DNA of 39,942 bases, taken from JAUUSJ01 sp051880475. GTDB taxonomy: Bacteria; Bacillota; Clostridia; Lachnospirales; Lachnospiraceae. Below are positions 16,039 through 23,335 of the stretch, in pieces. A program made the position numbers and the translations under genes. The DNA lies in NCBI GenBank assembly GCA_051880475.1, contig JBJEOA010000046.1, positions 1 through 39,942 of the forward strand, read 5' to 3'. The notes under the pieces were generated by a model, which was given only the letters and a program-made list of their open reading frames with translations, made no database searches and had not been told where the DNA came from. Position 1 is the first letter of the stretch. Each line of letters begins with the position of its first letter.

Positions 16039-17433
16039 ATGAAATTATATAATACAATGTCAAAACAAAAAGAAGAATTTATTCCAGTAAAAGAGGGAAA
16101 AGTGGGAATGTATGTATGCGGACCAACTGTGTATAATTTTATCCATATTGGAAATGCAAGACCGATGATTGTATTTGACACAGTGCGTCGATATTTTGAG
16201 TATAAGGGATACGATGTAAATTATGTCTCTAATTTTACGGATGTAGATGATAAAATTATTAAAAAGTCTATCGAAGAGGGAATTCCTGCAAGTGAAGTTT
16301 CAGAGCGCTATATCGCAGAGTGTAAAAAAGATATGGAGGCAATGAATATCAAGCCAGCCACACATCATCCAAAGGCAACAGAGGAAATTGATGGCATGAT
16401 TGAGATGATTGAACATTTAATCAAGGAAGAATTTGCCTATGAGGTAAATGGAACCGTGTATTTCCGTACAAGAAAATTTAAAGATTATGGAAAATTATCT
16501 AAGAAAAATTTAGATGATTTATCTGCGGGTATTCGTATTGCAGTGAGTGATGAAAAAGAAGACCCAATGGACTTTGTTCTTTGGAAACCTAAAAAAGAGG
16601 GAGAACCAGCTTGGGAGTCTCCATGGGGAGAGGGAAGACCAGGATGGCATATTGAATGTTCTGTTATGTCAAAGAAATATATTGGAGATACAATAGATAT
16701 TCATGCAGGTGGAGAAGACCTCATTTTCCCACATCATGAAAATGAAATTGCACAGAGTGAGTGCTGCAATCATACAGTATTTTCAAAATATTGGATGCAT
16801 AATGGATTTTTAAATATCGACAATAAAAAGATGTCAAAATCCGCTGGAAATTTCTTTACAGTGAGAGAAATTAGTGAAAAATATCCACTGCAAGTTATTC
16901 GTTTCTTCATGTTAAGTGCACATTATAGAAGTCCGCTTAATTTCAGCGATACATTAGTAGAAGCGTCACAAAATGGATTAAACCGTATCTTGACAGCGGT
17001 CGATATGATAAAGAGAGAAAAGGAAAATCTTCCAGAAAGAGAAGCAAATGAGAATGAAATCGCTTATACAAAGACAATAGAGGAATTAGTTAAGAAATAT
17101 GAAGAGGCGATGGAAGATGATTTCAATACAGCAGATGCTATCTCCGCAATTTTTGAGCTTGTAAAATTAGCTAATACAACGGTAAAAGATGGCTCTAAGG
17201 CGTATGCAGAACTCTTATTAAATACAATTGAAAAACTTTGCGATATTTTAGGCATCATTACAGAGCAAAAAGAGGAGATGCTCGATGAGGAAATTGAGGC
17301 GTTAATTTCTGAGAGACAGGCTGCCAGAAAACAGAGAAATTTTGCCAGAGCAGATGAGATTAGAAATTTATTATTAGAAAAAGGTATTATCTTAGAGGAT
17401 ACTAGAGCAGGTGTCAGATGGAAAAGAGCATAG
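16039..17433 (+). CDS. cysS: cysteinyl-tRNA synthetase
   Basis: Class I synthetase of 464 residues that charges tRNA-Cys. The zinc ligand Cys27 lies in VCGPTVYNFIHIGNARP, with HIGN at 36-39 as the HIGH motif. KMSKSAGNFF near residue 265 is the KMSKS loop, and GGEDLIFPHHENEIAQSE holds the other zinc ligands (Cys near 210, His). The C-terminal DALR-like helical domain ends in GVRWKRA. AGGAGG is 8 nt before the ATG. It leads a cluster with mrnC and rlmB that is conserved in Firmicutes; the mrnC start lies inside its last 16 nt. Confidence 0.98.
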   Translation: MKLYNTMSKQKEEFIPVKEGKVGMYVCGPTVYNFIHIGNARPMIVFDTVRRYFEYKGYDVNYVSNFTDVDDKIIKKSIEEGIPASEVSERYIAECKKDMEAMNIKPATHHPKATEEIDGMIEMIEHLIKEEFAYEVNGTVYFRTRKFKDYGKLSKKNLDDLSAGIRIAVSDEKEDPMDFVLWKPKKEGEPAWESPWGEGRPGWHIECSVMSKKYIGDTIDIHAGGEDLIFPHHENEIAQSECCNHTVFSKYWMHNGFLNIDNKKMSKSAGNFFTVREISEKYPLQVIRFFMLSAHYRSPLNFSDTLVEASQNGLNRILTAVDMIKREKENLPEREANENEIAYTKTIEELVKKYEEAMEDDFNTADAISAIFELVKLANTTVKDGSKAYAELLLNTIEKLCDILGIITEQKEEMLDEEIEALISERQAARKQRNFARADEIRNLLLEKGIILEDTRAGVRWKRA

Positions 17434-17843
17434 AAGAATATATGATAAAGGAGCTCAATCTCAGAGAGTTAGATGTAAAAACGTATTCTCCGCTTTCTCT
17501 TGCATATATGGGAGATTGTGTATATGAGCTATTTATTCGTACTATTTTGGTAAATGAGAAAAATGATAAGGTAAATCATTATCATAAAAAAGCAAGCGCC
17601 TTGGTAAAAGCTAAGGCGCAGGCAGATTTAATAAAAAAGCTAGAGCCAATTTTGACGCAAGAAGAATATGCCGTCTACAAAAGAGGGAGAAATGCAAAAT
17701 CTATCACAACAGCTAAAAATGCGACAGTGATAGACTATCGTATGGCGACGGGATTTGAGGCATTGATAGGATATTTATATCTAAAAAAAGATTTAAAAAG
17801 AATCATAGATTTAATAAAAATTGGATTAGAGATAGGAGAGTAA
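17418..17843 (+). CDS. mrnC: Mini-ribonuclease III
   Basis: Mini-III is an RNase III domain without a dsRNA-binding domain; in B. subtilis it matures 23S rRNA ends. The 141-residue protein has AYMGDCVYELFIR with the catalytic Asp33, and DYRMATGFEALIGYLYL with the Glu metal ligand near the C-terminus. The start ATG lies within the last codons of cysS (16-nt overlap in another frame), with AGGTG just upstream, so translation is coupled to cysS. The length equals that of B. subtilis MrnC. The gene is followed 3 nt later by rlmB. Confidence 0.95.
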   Translation: MEKSIEEYMIKELNLRELDVKTYSPLSLAYMGDCVYELFIRTILVNEKNDKVNHYHKKASALVKAKAQADLIKKLEPILTQEEYAVYKRGRNAKSITTAKNATVIDYRMATGFEALIGYLYLKKDLKRIIDLIKIGLEIGE

Positions 17844-17846
17844 ATT

Positions 17847-18596
17847 TTGCGATACGAAGAGTTTAAGATAGAGGGAAGAAATGCTGTGCTTGAGGCATTT
17901 CGCGCAAAAAAAACAATTGACAAGTTATTTGTTTTAGATGGCTGTCAGGATGGACCGATTAAAAGTATTTTGAGGGAGGCAAAAAAACAAGATACTATTG
18001 TAAATTTTGTTTCAAAAGATCGATTAAATCAAATGTCAGAGAGCAAAAACCATCAGGGAGTTATCGCACAGGCGGCAGCTTACGAGTATGCGAGCATTGA
18101 TGATATGTTCACACTTGCTGAGGAAAAAGGAGAGCCAATTTTCCTATTTCTTCTAGATGAGATTGAAGATCCACATAATCTTGGAGCAATTATTCGAACT
18201 GCAAATTTAGCGGGAGCTCACGGCGTTATTATTCCAAAGAGAAGAGCCGTTGGTCTTACGGCGATTGCCGCGAAAACTTCTGCAGGTGCCCTTAATTATA
18301 CACCCGTTGCTAAGGTGACGAATCTTGCGAAGACAATTGACGAGCTAAAGGATAGAGGGGTTTGGTTTGCCTGTGCAGATATGGATGGACAAAGTATGTA
18401 TGATTTAAATCTCACTGGTCCGATTGGTCTTGTTATTGGAAATGAGGGGAAAGGCGTGAGTCGTCTTGTGAGAGAAAAATGTGATTATATTGCTTCTATT
18501 CCAATGAGGGGAGATATAGATTCTTTAAATGCATCTGTGGCAGCGGGAGTCATGGCATATGAGATTGTAAGACAAAGAATTCAGGGCGGAAAATAG
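17847..18596 (+). CDS. rlmB: 23S rRNA (guanosine(2251)-2'-O)-methyltransferase RlmB
   Basis: SPOUT-class methyltransferase of 249 residues that methylates the 2'-O of G2251 in the ribosomal P-loop. An N-terminal substrate-binding domain (about 1-85, IEGRNAVLEAFRAKKTIDK) precedes the trefoil-knot SAM domain, with DEIEDPHNLGAIIRTANLAG, LVIGNEGKGVS and RGDIDSLNASVAAGVMAYE as SpoU motifs 1-3. The start codon is TTG at 17847; AGGAGAG lies 8 nt upstream, and the N-terminus MRYEEFKIEGRNAV fits the family. TrmH-type tRNA targets are less likely given the N-terminal domain and the cysS-mrnC context. Confidence 0.93.
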   Translation: MRYEEFKIEGRNAVLEAFRAKKTIDKLFVLDGCQDGPIKSILREAKKQDTIVNFVSKDRLNQMSESKNHQGVIAQAAAYEYASIDDMFTLAEEKGEPIFLFLLDEIEDPHNLGAIIRTANLAGAHGVIIPKRRAVGLTAIAAKTSAGALNYTPVAKVTNLAKTIDELKDRGVWFACADMDGQSMYDLNLTGPIGLVIGNEGKGVSRLVREKCDYIASIPMRGDIDSLNASVAAGVMAYEIVRQRIQGGK

Positions 18597-18608
18597 AAAG
18601 GGACATAA

Positions 18609-19226
18609 ATGACAATATATAAAGCAGATTCAGATAAGGAAGCTGTACATTCTAGCCAAAATGGAAATATGAAGGCAATGGAATATTTGCTTGAGAAATA
18701 TTCTCCATTGGTAAAGAAAAAATCAAGAAAAATGTATCTGATGGGTGGAGAGCAAGAAGATATTATTCAAGAGGGAATGATTGGTCTTTATAAGGCAATC
18801 AGAAGTTATGATGTAGAAAATGAACAGGGAAGTTTTCAAGGCTTTGCTGATATGTGTATCACAAGACAGATATATACAGCGATTACTACATCAAATCGAC
18901 AAAAACATCGTCCTTTAAATGAGTATGTCTCATTTTATGAACCTCTGTATCAAAATGAGGAAGAGACAAAACCTCTTTTGCTTGATTTACTATTAGATCA
19001 AGAAATCACGACAAATCCAGAGAAAATACTGCTTGACAAAGAAGAGAAGCATATGTTAGAATCTATAATTGTTGAGAGACTTAGCAGCTTTGAAAGTAAG
19101 GTGTTAGCACTTTATTTAGAAGGGAAAAAGTACTCTGAGATCTCAGAAGTTCTTAATACGACGACGAAGAGAGTGGATAATGCCATTCAGCGAATTCGAC
19201 GAAAATTAATGAATTTGAAGAGATAA
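18609..19226 (+). CDS. sigH: RNA polymerase sporulation sigma factor SigH
   Basis: Sigma-H (Spo0H) directs early stationary-phase and sporulation transcription. The 205-residue protein has region 2 (EYLLEKYSPLVKKKSRKM, QEDIIQEGMIGLYKAIRSY, and the -10-binding FADMCITRQIYTAITTS at about 80-96) and region 4 with ESKVLALYLEGKKYSEI and a helix-turn-helix ending near RRKLMNLKR. These match Firmicutes SigH closely. The location after cysS-mrnC-rlmB is the Bacillus arrangement, except that rae1/yacP is absent between rlmB and sigH. GAAAGGG precedes the ATG. The stop codon is directly followed by tRNA-Thr with no spacer, so the mRNA 3' end is probably set by tRNA processing. Confidence 0.94.
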   Translation: MTIYKADSDKEAVHSSQNGNMKAMEYLLEKYSPLVKKKSRKMYLMGGEQEDIIQEGMIGLYKAIRSYDVENEQGSFQGFADMCITRQIYTAITTSNRQKHRPLNEYVSFYEPLYQNEEETKPLLLDLLLDQEITTNPEKILLDKEEKHMLESIIVERLSSFESKVLALYLEGKKYSEISEVLNTTTKRVDNAIQRIRRKLMNLKR

Positions 19227-19299
19227 GCTGCCTTGGCTCAGTCGGTAGAGCGTCGCCTTGGTAAGGCGGAGGTCGGGGGTTCAAGTCCCCTAGGCAGCT
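19227..19299 (+). tRNA. tRNA-Thr (anticodon GGT)
   Basis: A full cloverleaf folds: 7-bp acceptor (GCTGCCT/AGGCAGC), D arm GCTC/GAGC with loop AGTCGGTA, anticodon arm TCGCC/GGCGG with loop TTGGTAA (anticodon GGT at 34-36), variable AGGTC, and T arm GGGGG/CCCCT with loop TTCAAGT. The discriminator is T at 19299; CCA is not encoded. It reads ACC and, by wobble, ACU. It begins at the base after the sigH stop codon and is followed by a strong terminator. Confidence 0.95.
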
Positions 19300-19304
19300 T
19301 AGAT

Positions 19305-19340
19305 AAAACCTTGTATTTGTGATAAATACAAGGTTTTTTT
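19305..19340 (+). terminator. terminator after sigH-tRNA-Thr
   Basis: AAAACCTTGTATTT (19305-19318) pairs perfectly with AAATACAAGGTTTT (19324-19337), continuing into a T run. It closes the cysS-to-tRNA transcript. Confidence 0.9.
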
Positions 19341-19432
19341 ATGTTTTTGTGAAAAAAGGGGGCAGAAATTAACCTGTATTTATAAATATGTATGAAATAA
19401 TAACAAAAAATTAAAAAAATATTAAAAAAGTA

Positions 19433-19461
19433 TTAACAAACAGAAAAAAGTATGTTATAAT
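19433..19461 (+). promoter_or_regulatory. promoter of the 3D-domain wall protein
   Basis: TTAACA (19433-19438), 17-bp spacer and consensus TATAAT (19456-19461). Start near 19468; leader of about 95 nt containing a GTGAAG/CTTCAC inverted repeat (19491-19496 and 19519-19524). Confidence 0.75.
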
Positions 19462-19562
19462 AAATTCACAAATGAGGGGGAGTCATCTTAGTGAAGTATT
19501 TAAAGGATGTTTTAGGTGCTTCACTAGGAAGGAATAGTATATCATTATTAAAGGAGCATTTT

Positions 19563-20567
19563 ATGATACATACAATAAAAAAAGGAATGATTATTATGGC
19601 GATGTCTGTTATGACAGTGGGAGGAATAGTACAAGGAGCATTACTTCCTACAATGCAAGTAGAAGCCGCCACAAAATCCGTTAAGATTCAGTTAAATAGA
19701 ACAAAGAAAAACTTAAGACCGGGTAAGAAGTTTGAACTTATTGTAAAAGATAATACAGGAAAAAAGATTTCTGCATCTAAACTTATGTGGTCTAGTAATA
19801 ATAAAAAAGTTGCCACAGTATCAAGTAAAGGTGTAGTAAAAGGGATAAAAAAGGGAAAAGCAGTTATTACTGGAAAATTAAAGGGAACAAACCAAAAAGT
19901 ACAATGCGTATTTACGATTTATAATATAGAAAATAGTTTGGAGCTTAGCTATGCTAATCTGACGCTCACAGCTGGTGATACAGAGACAATAGGTGTTGAT
20001 ATTTGCCGATTAGATCAAGTAAGCACAGACCCGTCTTGGGTAACATTTTCAAGTTCTAACTCATCTGTCGCAAGTATCGATGCAAAAGGAAGAGTGAGAG
20101 CAAAAAAAGAGGGAACTGCGAAGATTACAGCAAAACTAAAAAAGACATATAAAGTTGCAGTATGCGAGGTGACTGTCAAGAAAAAAGAAAAACCAGCGAC
20201 GACGGCGAAGCCAAAGGTCACAACAACAGCAAAGCCAGTAACAACAACGAGACAAGAGGAGACAGTAACAACGAAAAATTATAGAATACTTCGAGTTAAG
20301 ACGACAGCTTACTGTAATTGTAGATCTTGTTGTGGTTCATGGGCAGGTGGTCCTACCGCCTCTGGAAAAATGCCAAAAGAGGGAAGAACGATTGCAGTGG
20401 ATAAAAACGTTATTCCACTTGGAACAAAAGTTGAGATTGATGGAAAAATTTACATAGCAGAGGATACTGGAGTAAAAGGAAACTGGATTGATATGTATTT
20501 TGAGAAACATTCGGATACGAATAAGTATGGAGTTCAGTATAAAACAGTAAAAATTTACAAAAAATAG
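19563..20567 (+). CDS. secreted Ig-like (BIG2) and 3D-domain cell-wall protein
   Basis: Exported protein of 334 residues. A signal peptide (HTIKKGMIIMAMSVMTVGG, with likely cleavage after VEA near residue 34) precedes two bacterial Ig-like BIG2 repeats: about 38-115 (KIQLNRTKKNLRPGKKF; VATVSSKGVVKGIKKGKAVI) and 118-195 (ASIDAKGRVRAKKEGTAKI). A Thr/Pro/Lys-rich linker (TTAKPKVTTTAKPVTTTR) leads to a C-terminal 3D domain (about 240-330) named for its three Asp residues, seen in TVAVD-like AVDKNVIPLG, AEDTGVKG and NWIDMYF. 3D domains resemble the MltA catalytic barrel and are found in peptidoglycan-remodelling proteins such as YabE. A Cys-rich CNCRSCCGSW starts the domain. The ATG at 19563 is chosen because AAGGAG lies 7 nt upstream; a GTG at 19491 in frame also has a purine tract and remains possible. 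Confidence 0.88.
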   Translation: MIHTIKKGMIIMAMSVMTVGGIVQGALLPTMQVEAATKSVKIQLNRTKKNLRPGKKFELIVKDNTGKKISASKLMWSSNNKKVATVSSKGVVKGIKKGKAVITGKLKGTNQKVQCVFTIYNIENSLELSYANLTLTAGDTETIGVDICRLDQVSTDPSWVTFSSSNSSVASIDAKGRVRAKKEGTAKITAKLKKTYKVAVCEVTVKKKEKPATTAKPKVTTTAKPVTTTRQEETVTTKNYRILRVKTTAYCNCRSCCGSWAGGPTASGKMPKEGRTIAVDKNVIPLGTKVEIDGKIYIAEDTGVKGNWIDMYFEKHSDTNKYGVQYKTVKIYKK

Positions 20568-20610
20568 TAATATCACAAAATATAAAATAAATAGAAACTC
20601 CTGATAAAGA

Positions 20611-20656
20611 AAGGATTCACATTAGAAATTAAAAATTTTAAGTGAATTCTTTTTTT
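20611..20656 (+). terminator. terminator after the 3D-domain gene
   Basis: AAGGATTCAC (20611-20620) pairs with GTGAATTCTTT beginning at 20642, with an inner TTAGAAATT/AATTTTAA stem, followed by seven T. Confidence 0.75.
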
Positions 20657-20695
20657 GTTTGATAAAAAATCTGAGAAGATAAATTTAATTTTTCA

Positions 20696-20724
20696 TTGCT
20701 GTAAAACTTATTATATGCTATGAT
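20696..20724 (+). promoter_or_regulatory. glnS promoter
   Basis: TTGCTG (20696-20701), 17-bp spacer, TATGAT (20719-20724). The -10 box includes the upstream in-frame ATG at 20720, so that codon is not in the mRNA and glnS must start at 20759. Confidence 0.65.
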
Positions 20725-20758
20725 AGGAAAGAAAAGTTTTAGGAGGGCGAAAAATAGT

Positions 20759-22423
20759 ATGGAAAAAGAAAATACTTCAAAAAATTTTATTGAACAATTT
20801 ATAGATGAGGATTTGGCAGAAGGAAAATATACTAAGATTGTTACTAGATTCCCACCTGAGCCAAATGGATATTTGCATATTGGACATGCAAAATCTATTT
20901 TACTAAATTACGGATTATCTCAAAAATATAACGGAACCTTTCATTTGAGATTTGATGATACAAATCCAACAAAAGAAAAAACGGAATATGTAGACTCTAT
21001 CTTAGCAGACGTGAAATGGCTTGGCGCAGATTTTGAAGAAAACTTATATTTTGCATCGGATTATTTTGAGCAAATGTATGAGGCGGCTATTAAGTTAATA
21101 AAAAAAGGAAAAGCGTATGTCTGTGACTTATCTCCAGAGCAGATTAGAGAATATAGAGGTACATTAACAGAACCTGGAAAAGATAGTCCTTACCGCAATC
21201 GTTCTATCGAGGAAAACTTAGATTTATTTGAGAGAATGAAAAACGGCGAGTTTGAGGACGGCTCTAAAGTACTTCGCGCAAAGATTGATATGTCCTGTGC
21301 AAACATCAATATGAGAGACCCTATTATTTACCGCGTGGCAAAAATTGAACATCATAATACAAAAGATAAATGGTGCATTTATCCAATGTATGATTTTGCT
21401 CATCCAATTGAAGATGCAATCGAGGGAATTTCTCACTCTATTTGTACATTAGAGTTTGAAGACCATAGACCATTATATGATTGGGTTGTGAGAGAACTTG
21501 AGTATGAAACCCCACCAAGACAGATTGAGTTTGCAAAATTATACTTAACAAATGTTGTAACTGGCAAGAGATATATTAAGAGACTTGTTGACGAGGGAAT
21601 TGTTGACGGTTGGGACGACCCAAGACTTGTGACACTTAGTGCTCTTAGAAGAAGAGGATTTACGAAAGAGTCCATTAAAAACTTTATGGAGCTAGTTGGT
21701 GTCTCTAAGGCACAAAGTTCTGTTGACTATGCAATGCTTGAATACTGTATCCGTGAAGATTTAAAACTCAAAAAATCTCGTGTGATGGCAATTTTAGATC
21801 CAATTAAGCTTGTTATCACAAACTATGAGGAAGATAAGATTGAGTATCTTGAAGTAAAGAATAATCAGGAAAACGATGAACTTGGAACAAGAATGGTTCC
21901 TTTTGGTCGTGAACTCTATATTGAGAGAGAAGACTTTATGATTAATCCTCCAAAGAAATACTTCCGTCTCTTCCCAGGAAATGAAGTACGTCTTATGAAT
22001 GCATATTTTGTAAAATGTAATGAGTACTTTACAGACGAGAATGGAAATGTGACAGAAATTCACTGCACATACGATCCAGAGACAAAGAGTGGTTCTGGAT
22101 TTACTGGAAGAAAAGTAAAGGGAACTATTCACTGGGTTTGCGCTTCTACTGCTGTGGAGGCAGAAGTGCGTCTCTATGAAAATATTGTCGATGAGGAGAA
22201 AGGCGTTTATAACGAAGATGGAAGTCTTAATTTAAATCCAAATTCTCTAATCGTTCGAGAAAAATGCTATTTAGAGCCAAGTCTTAAAGAGGCGAAACCT
22301 ATGGACAGCTTCCAGTTTGTAAGAAATGGATATTTCTGCGTGGATTCTAAAGATTCAACAAAAGATAAATTAGTATTTAATCGAATTGTATCTCTTAAGA
22401 GTTCTTTTAAATTGCCTAAATAA
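20759..22423 (+). CDS. glnS: glutaminyl-tRNA synthetase
   Basis: Class Ic synthetase of 554 residues that charges tRNA-Gln directly. FPPEPNGYLHIGHAKS near the N-terminus holds the HIGH motif, with LRFDDTNPTKEKTEYVDSI behind it; the anticodon-binding beta-barrel region spans about 340-550. The KMSKS loop is degenerate: NVVTGKRYIKRLV sits where E. coli GlnRS has VMSKRKL. The length and the DDTNP motif separate it from GluRS. Many Firmicutes, such as Bacillus, lack GlnRS and use GatCAB amidation, while several Clostridia carry this gene. AGGAGG lies 11 nt before the ATG at 20759, and the promoter excludes an earlier start. It is transcribed alone, bounded by terminators on both sides. Confidence 0.96.
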   Translation: MEKENTSKNFIEQFIDEDLAEGKYTKIVTRFPPEPNGYLHIGHAKSILLNYGLSQKYNGTFHLRFDDTNPTKEKTEYVDSILADVKWLGADFEENLYFASDYFEQMYEAAIKLIKKGKAYVCDLSPEQIREYRGTLTEPGKDSPYRNRSIEENLDLFERMKNGEFEDGSKVLRAKIDMSCANINMRDPIIYRVAKIEHHNTKDKWCIYPMYDFAHPIEDAIEGISHSICTLEFEDHRPLYDWVVRELEYETPPRQIEFAKLYLTNVVTGKRYIKRLVDEGIVDGWDDPRLVTLSALRRRGFTKESIKNFMELVGVSKAQSSVDYAMLEYCIREDLKLKKSRVMAILDPIKLVITNYEEDKIEYLEVKNNQENDELGTRMVPFGRELYIEREDFMINPPKKYFRLFPGNEVRLMNAYFVKCNEYFTDENGNVTEIHCTYDPETKSGSGFTGRKVKGTIHWVCASTAVEAEVRLYENIVDEEKGVYNEDGSLNLNPNSLIVREKCYLEPSLKEAKPMDSFQFVRNGYFCVDSKDSTKDKLVFNRIVSLKSSFKLPK

Positions 22424-22436
22424 AAGTTTTAATTTA

Positions 22437-22479
22437 GAGTGCAAAGGATAAAAATTTTGATATCCTTCGCACTCTTTTT
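22437..22479 (+). terminator. glnS terminator
   Basis: GAGTGCAAAGGAT pairs with ATCCTTCGCACTC around an AT-rich loop and runs into TTTTT. It is a strong intrinsic terminator about 15 nt after the glnS stop. Confidence 0.88.
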
Positions 22480-22603
22480 ATATTGGAATCATTTATGTTA
22501 CTTTAAAATTTATATATTGTGAAACATAAGCTGAATATATGATATCTAAAAACTTTTTTACATTTCTACTACAATATATTTCCTAACGTTTTGCCAGTAC
22601 ACA

Positions 22604-22675
22604 GCTGAGAGAGCAGGCAGGTATATGCTCCACTCTCTATCGTTTGCGGAGCATATACCTGCCTGCTCTCTCAGC
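22604..22675. repeat. perfect 28-bp-arm inverted repeat of unknown nature
   Basis: Positions 22604-22631 are exactly complementary to 22648-22675, with a 16-nt loop (22632-22647). The arms start GCTGAGAGAGCAGGC and are GC-richer than the AT-rich surroundings. There is no T run after it, and the upstream gene already has a terminator at 22437-22479, so it is not needed to end glnS. It could be a miniature palindromic repeat element, a processed RNA hairpin or a protein-binding cruciform. The rest of the gap (22480-22826) has no gene that I can see. Confidence 0.9.
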
Positions 22676-22826
22676 GTCTGTTCCCATTATCTCAAAGTTA
22701 AATCTTTCACAAGGTATACTTTATATGATGAAAAATAAAAATAAGAGATATAATGAGAATAAAAGAGAAATTAAGAGAATATAATAAATATTATTCAAAA
22801 ACGTAAAAATTTGCTTTATTTTCAAG

Positions 22827-22855
22827 TTGCAATTATTAGGAAAACGAATTAATAT
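22827..22855 (+). promoter_or_regulatory. groESL promoter
   Basis: TTGCAA (22827-22832), 17-bp spacer, TAATAT (22850-22855). The start near 22862 places the CIRCE element at the 5' end of the transcript, as in other HrcA-regulated operons. Confidence 0.7.
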
Positions 22856-22868
22856 AAGTATTAGTTGA

Positions 22869-22895
22869 TTAGCACTCAATCAATACGAGTGCTAA
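22869..22895. promoter_or_regulatory. CIRCE element (HrcA operator)
   Basis: TTAGCACTC, 9 nt, GAGTGCTAA: a perfect match to the CIRCE consensus. HrcA represses groESL here and releases it when GroEL is occupied by misfolded protein under heat shock. hrcA is not in the window. Confidence 0.97.
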
Positions 22896-22896
22896 C

Positions 22897-22950
22897 AAAA
22901 GGAATTCAAGAGATTAAGATGATAAAATGATATTTGATAGAATTCCTTTT
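22897..22950 (+). repeat. leader hairpin between CIRCE and groES
   Basis: AAAAGGAATTC (22897-22907) and GAATTCCTTTT (22940-22950) are perfect 11-bp arms around a 32-nt loop in the groESL 5' UTR, 58 nt before the groES start. It may affect mRNA stability or act as a weak attenuator; the T run is only four. Confidence 0.6.
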
Positions 22951-23007
22951 ACAAGAGAAAACAATAGATAGAATAGAAAATAAGAGAGATTTTAAGGAGG
23001 TTTTACT

Positions 23008-23280
23008 ATGAAATTAGTACCATTAGGAGACAGAGTTGTATTAAAACAGTTAGAGGCAGAAACAACAACAAAATCAGGAATTGTGTTGACAAGTGCTACA
23101 CAAGAAAAACCACAGGAAGCAGAAGTAGTTGCAGTTGGTCCTGGAACAGAAGACGTAAAGATGGAAGTTTTGGTTGGACAAAAAGTTATTTATTCTAAAT
23201 ATGCTGGAACAAATGTAAAATTAGAAGATAAAGAATATATTATCGTAAAACAGAGTGATATTCTTGCAGTAGTGGAATAA
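23008..23280 (+). CDS. groS: co-chaperonin GroES
   Basis: The 10-kDa lid of the GroEL chamber, 90 residues and forming a heptamer. MKLVPLGDRVVLKQLEAE is the conserved N-terminal strand, followed by the mobile loop near TTTKSGIVLTSATQEKPQ that docks to GroEL, and KVIYSKYAGTNVKLEDKEYIIVKQSDILAVVE at the end (residues 57-90). AAGGAGG is 8 nt before ATG. It is the first gene of the groESL operon, under CIRCE control, 55 nt before groEL. Confidence 0.98.
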   Translation: MKLVPLGDRVVLKQLEAETTTKSGIVLTSATQEKPQEAEVVAVGPGTEDVKMEVLVGQKVIYSKYAGTNVKLEDKEYIIVKQSDILAVVE

Positions 23281-23335
23281 TAGAAAGAATAGAAGAAAAA
23301 TAGATTAATATTCTAAAATTTAGGAGGAATGAAAC

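Noticed and set aside
19341..19432. c-di-AMP (ydaO) riboswitch upstream of the wall protein
   Set aside because: The gap is nearly pure A/T before the promoter and lacks any conserved aptamer sequence.
20720..20758. Earlier in-frame glnS start at 20720
   Set aside because: The codon lies within the promoter -10 box, so it would not be transcribed.
22604..22675. Inverted repeat read as a CRISPR or attC-like site
   Set aside because: Only one unit, with no spacer series and no cas or integrase gene nearby; attC sites have imperfect arms, while these are perfect.
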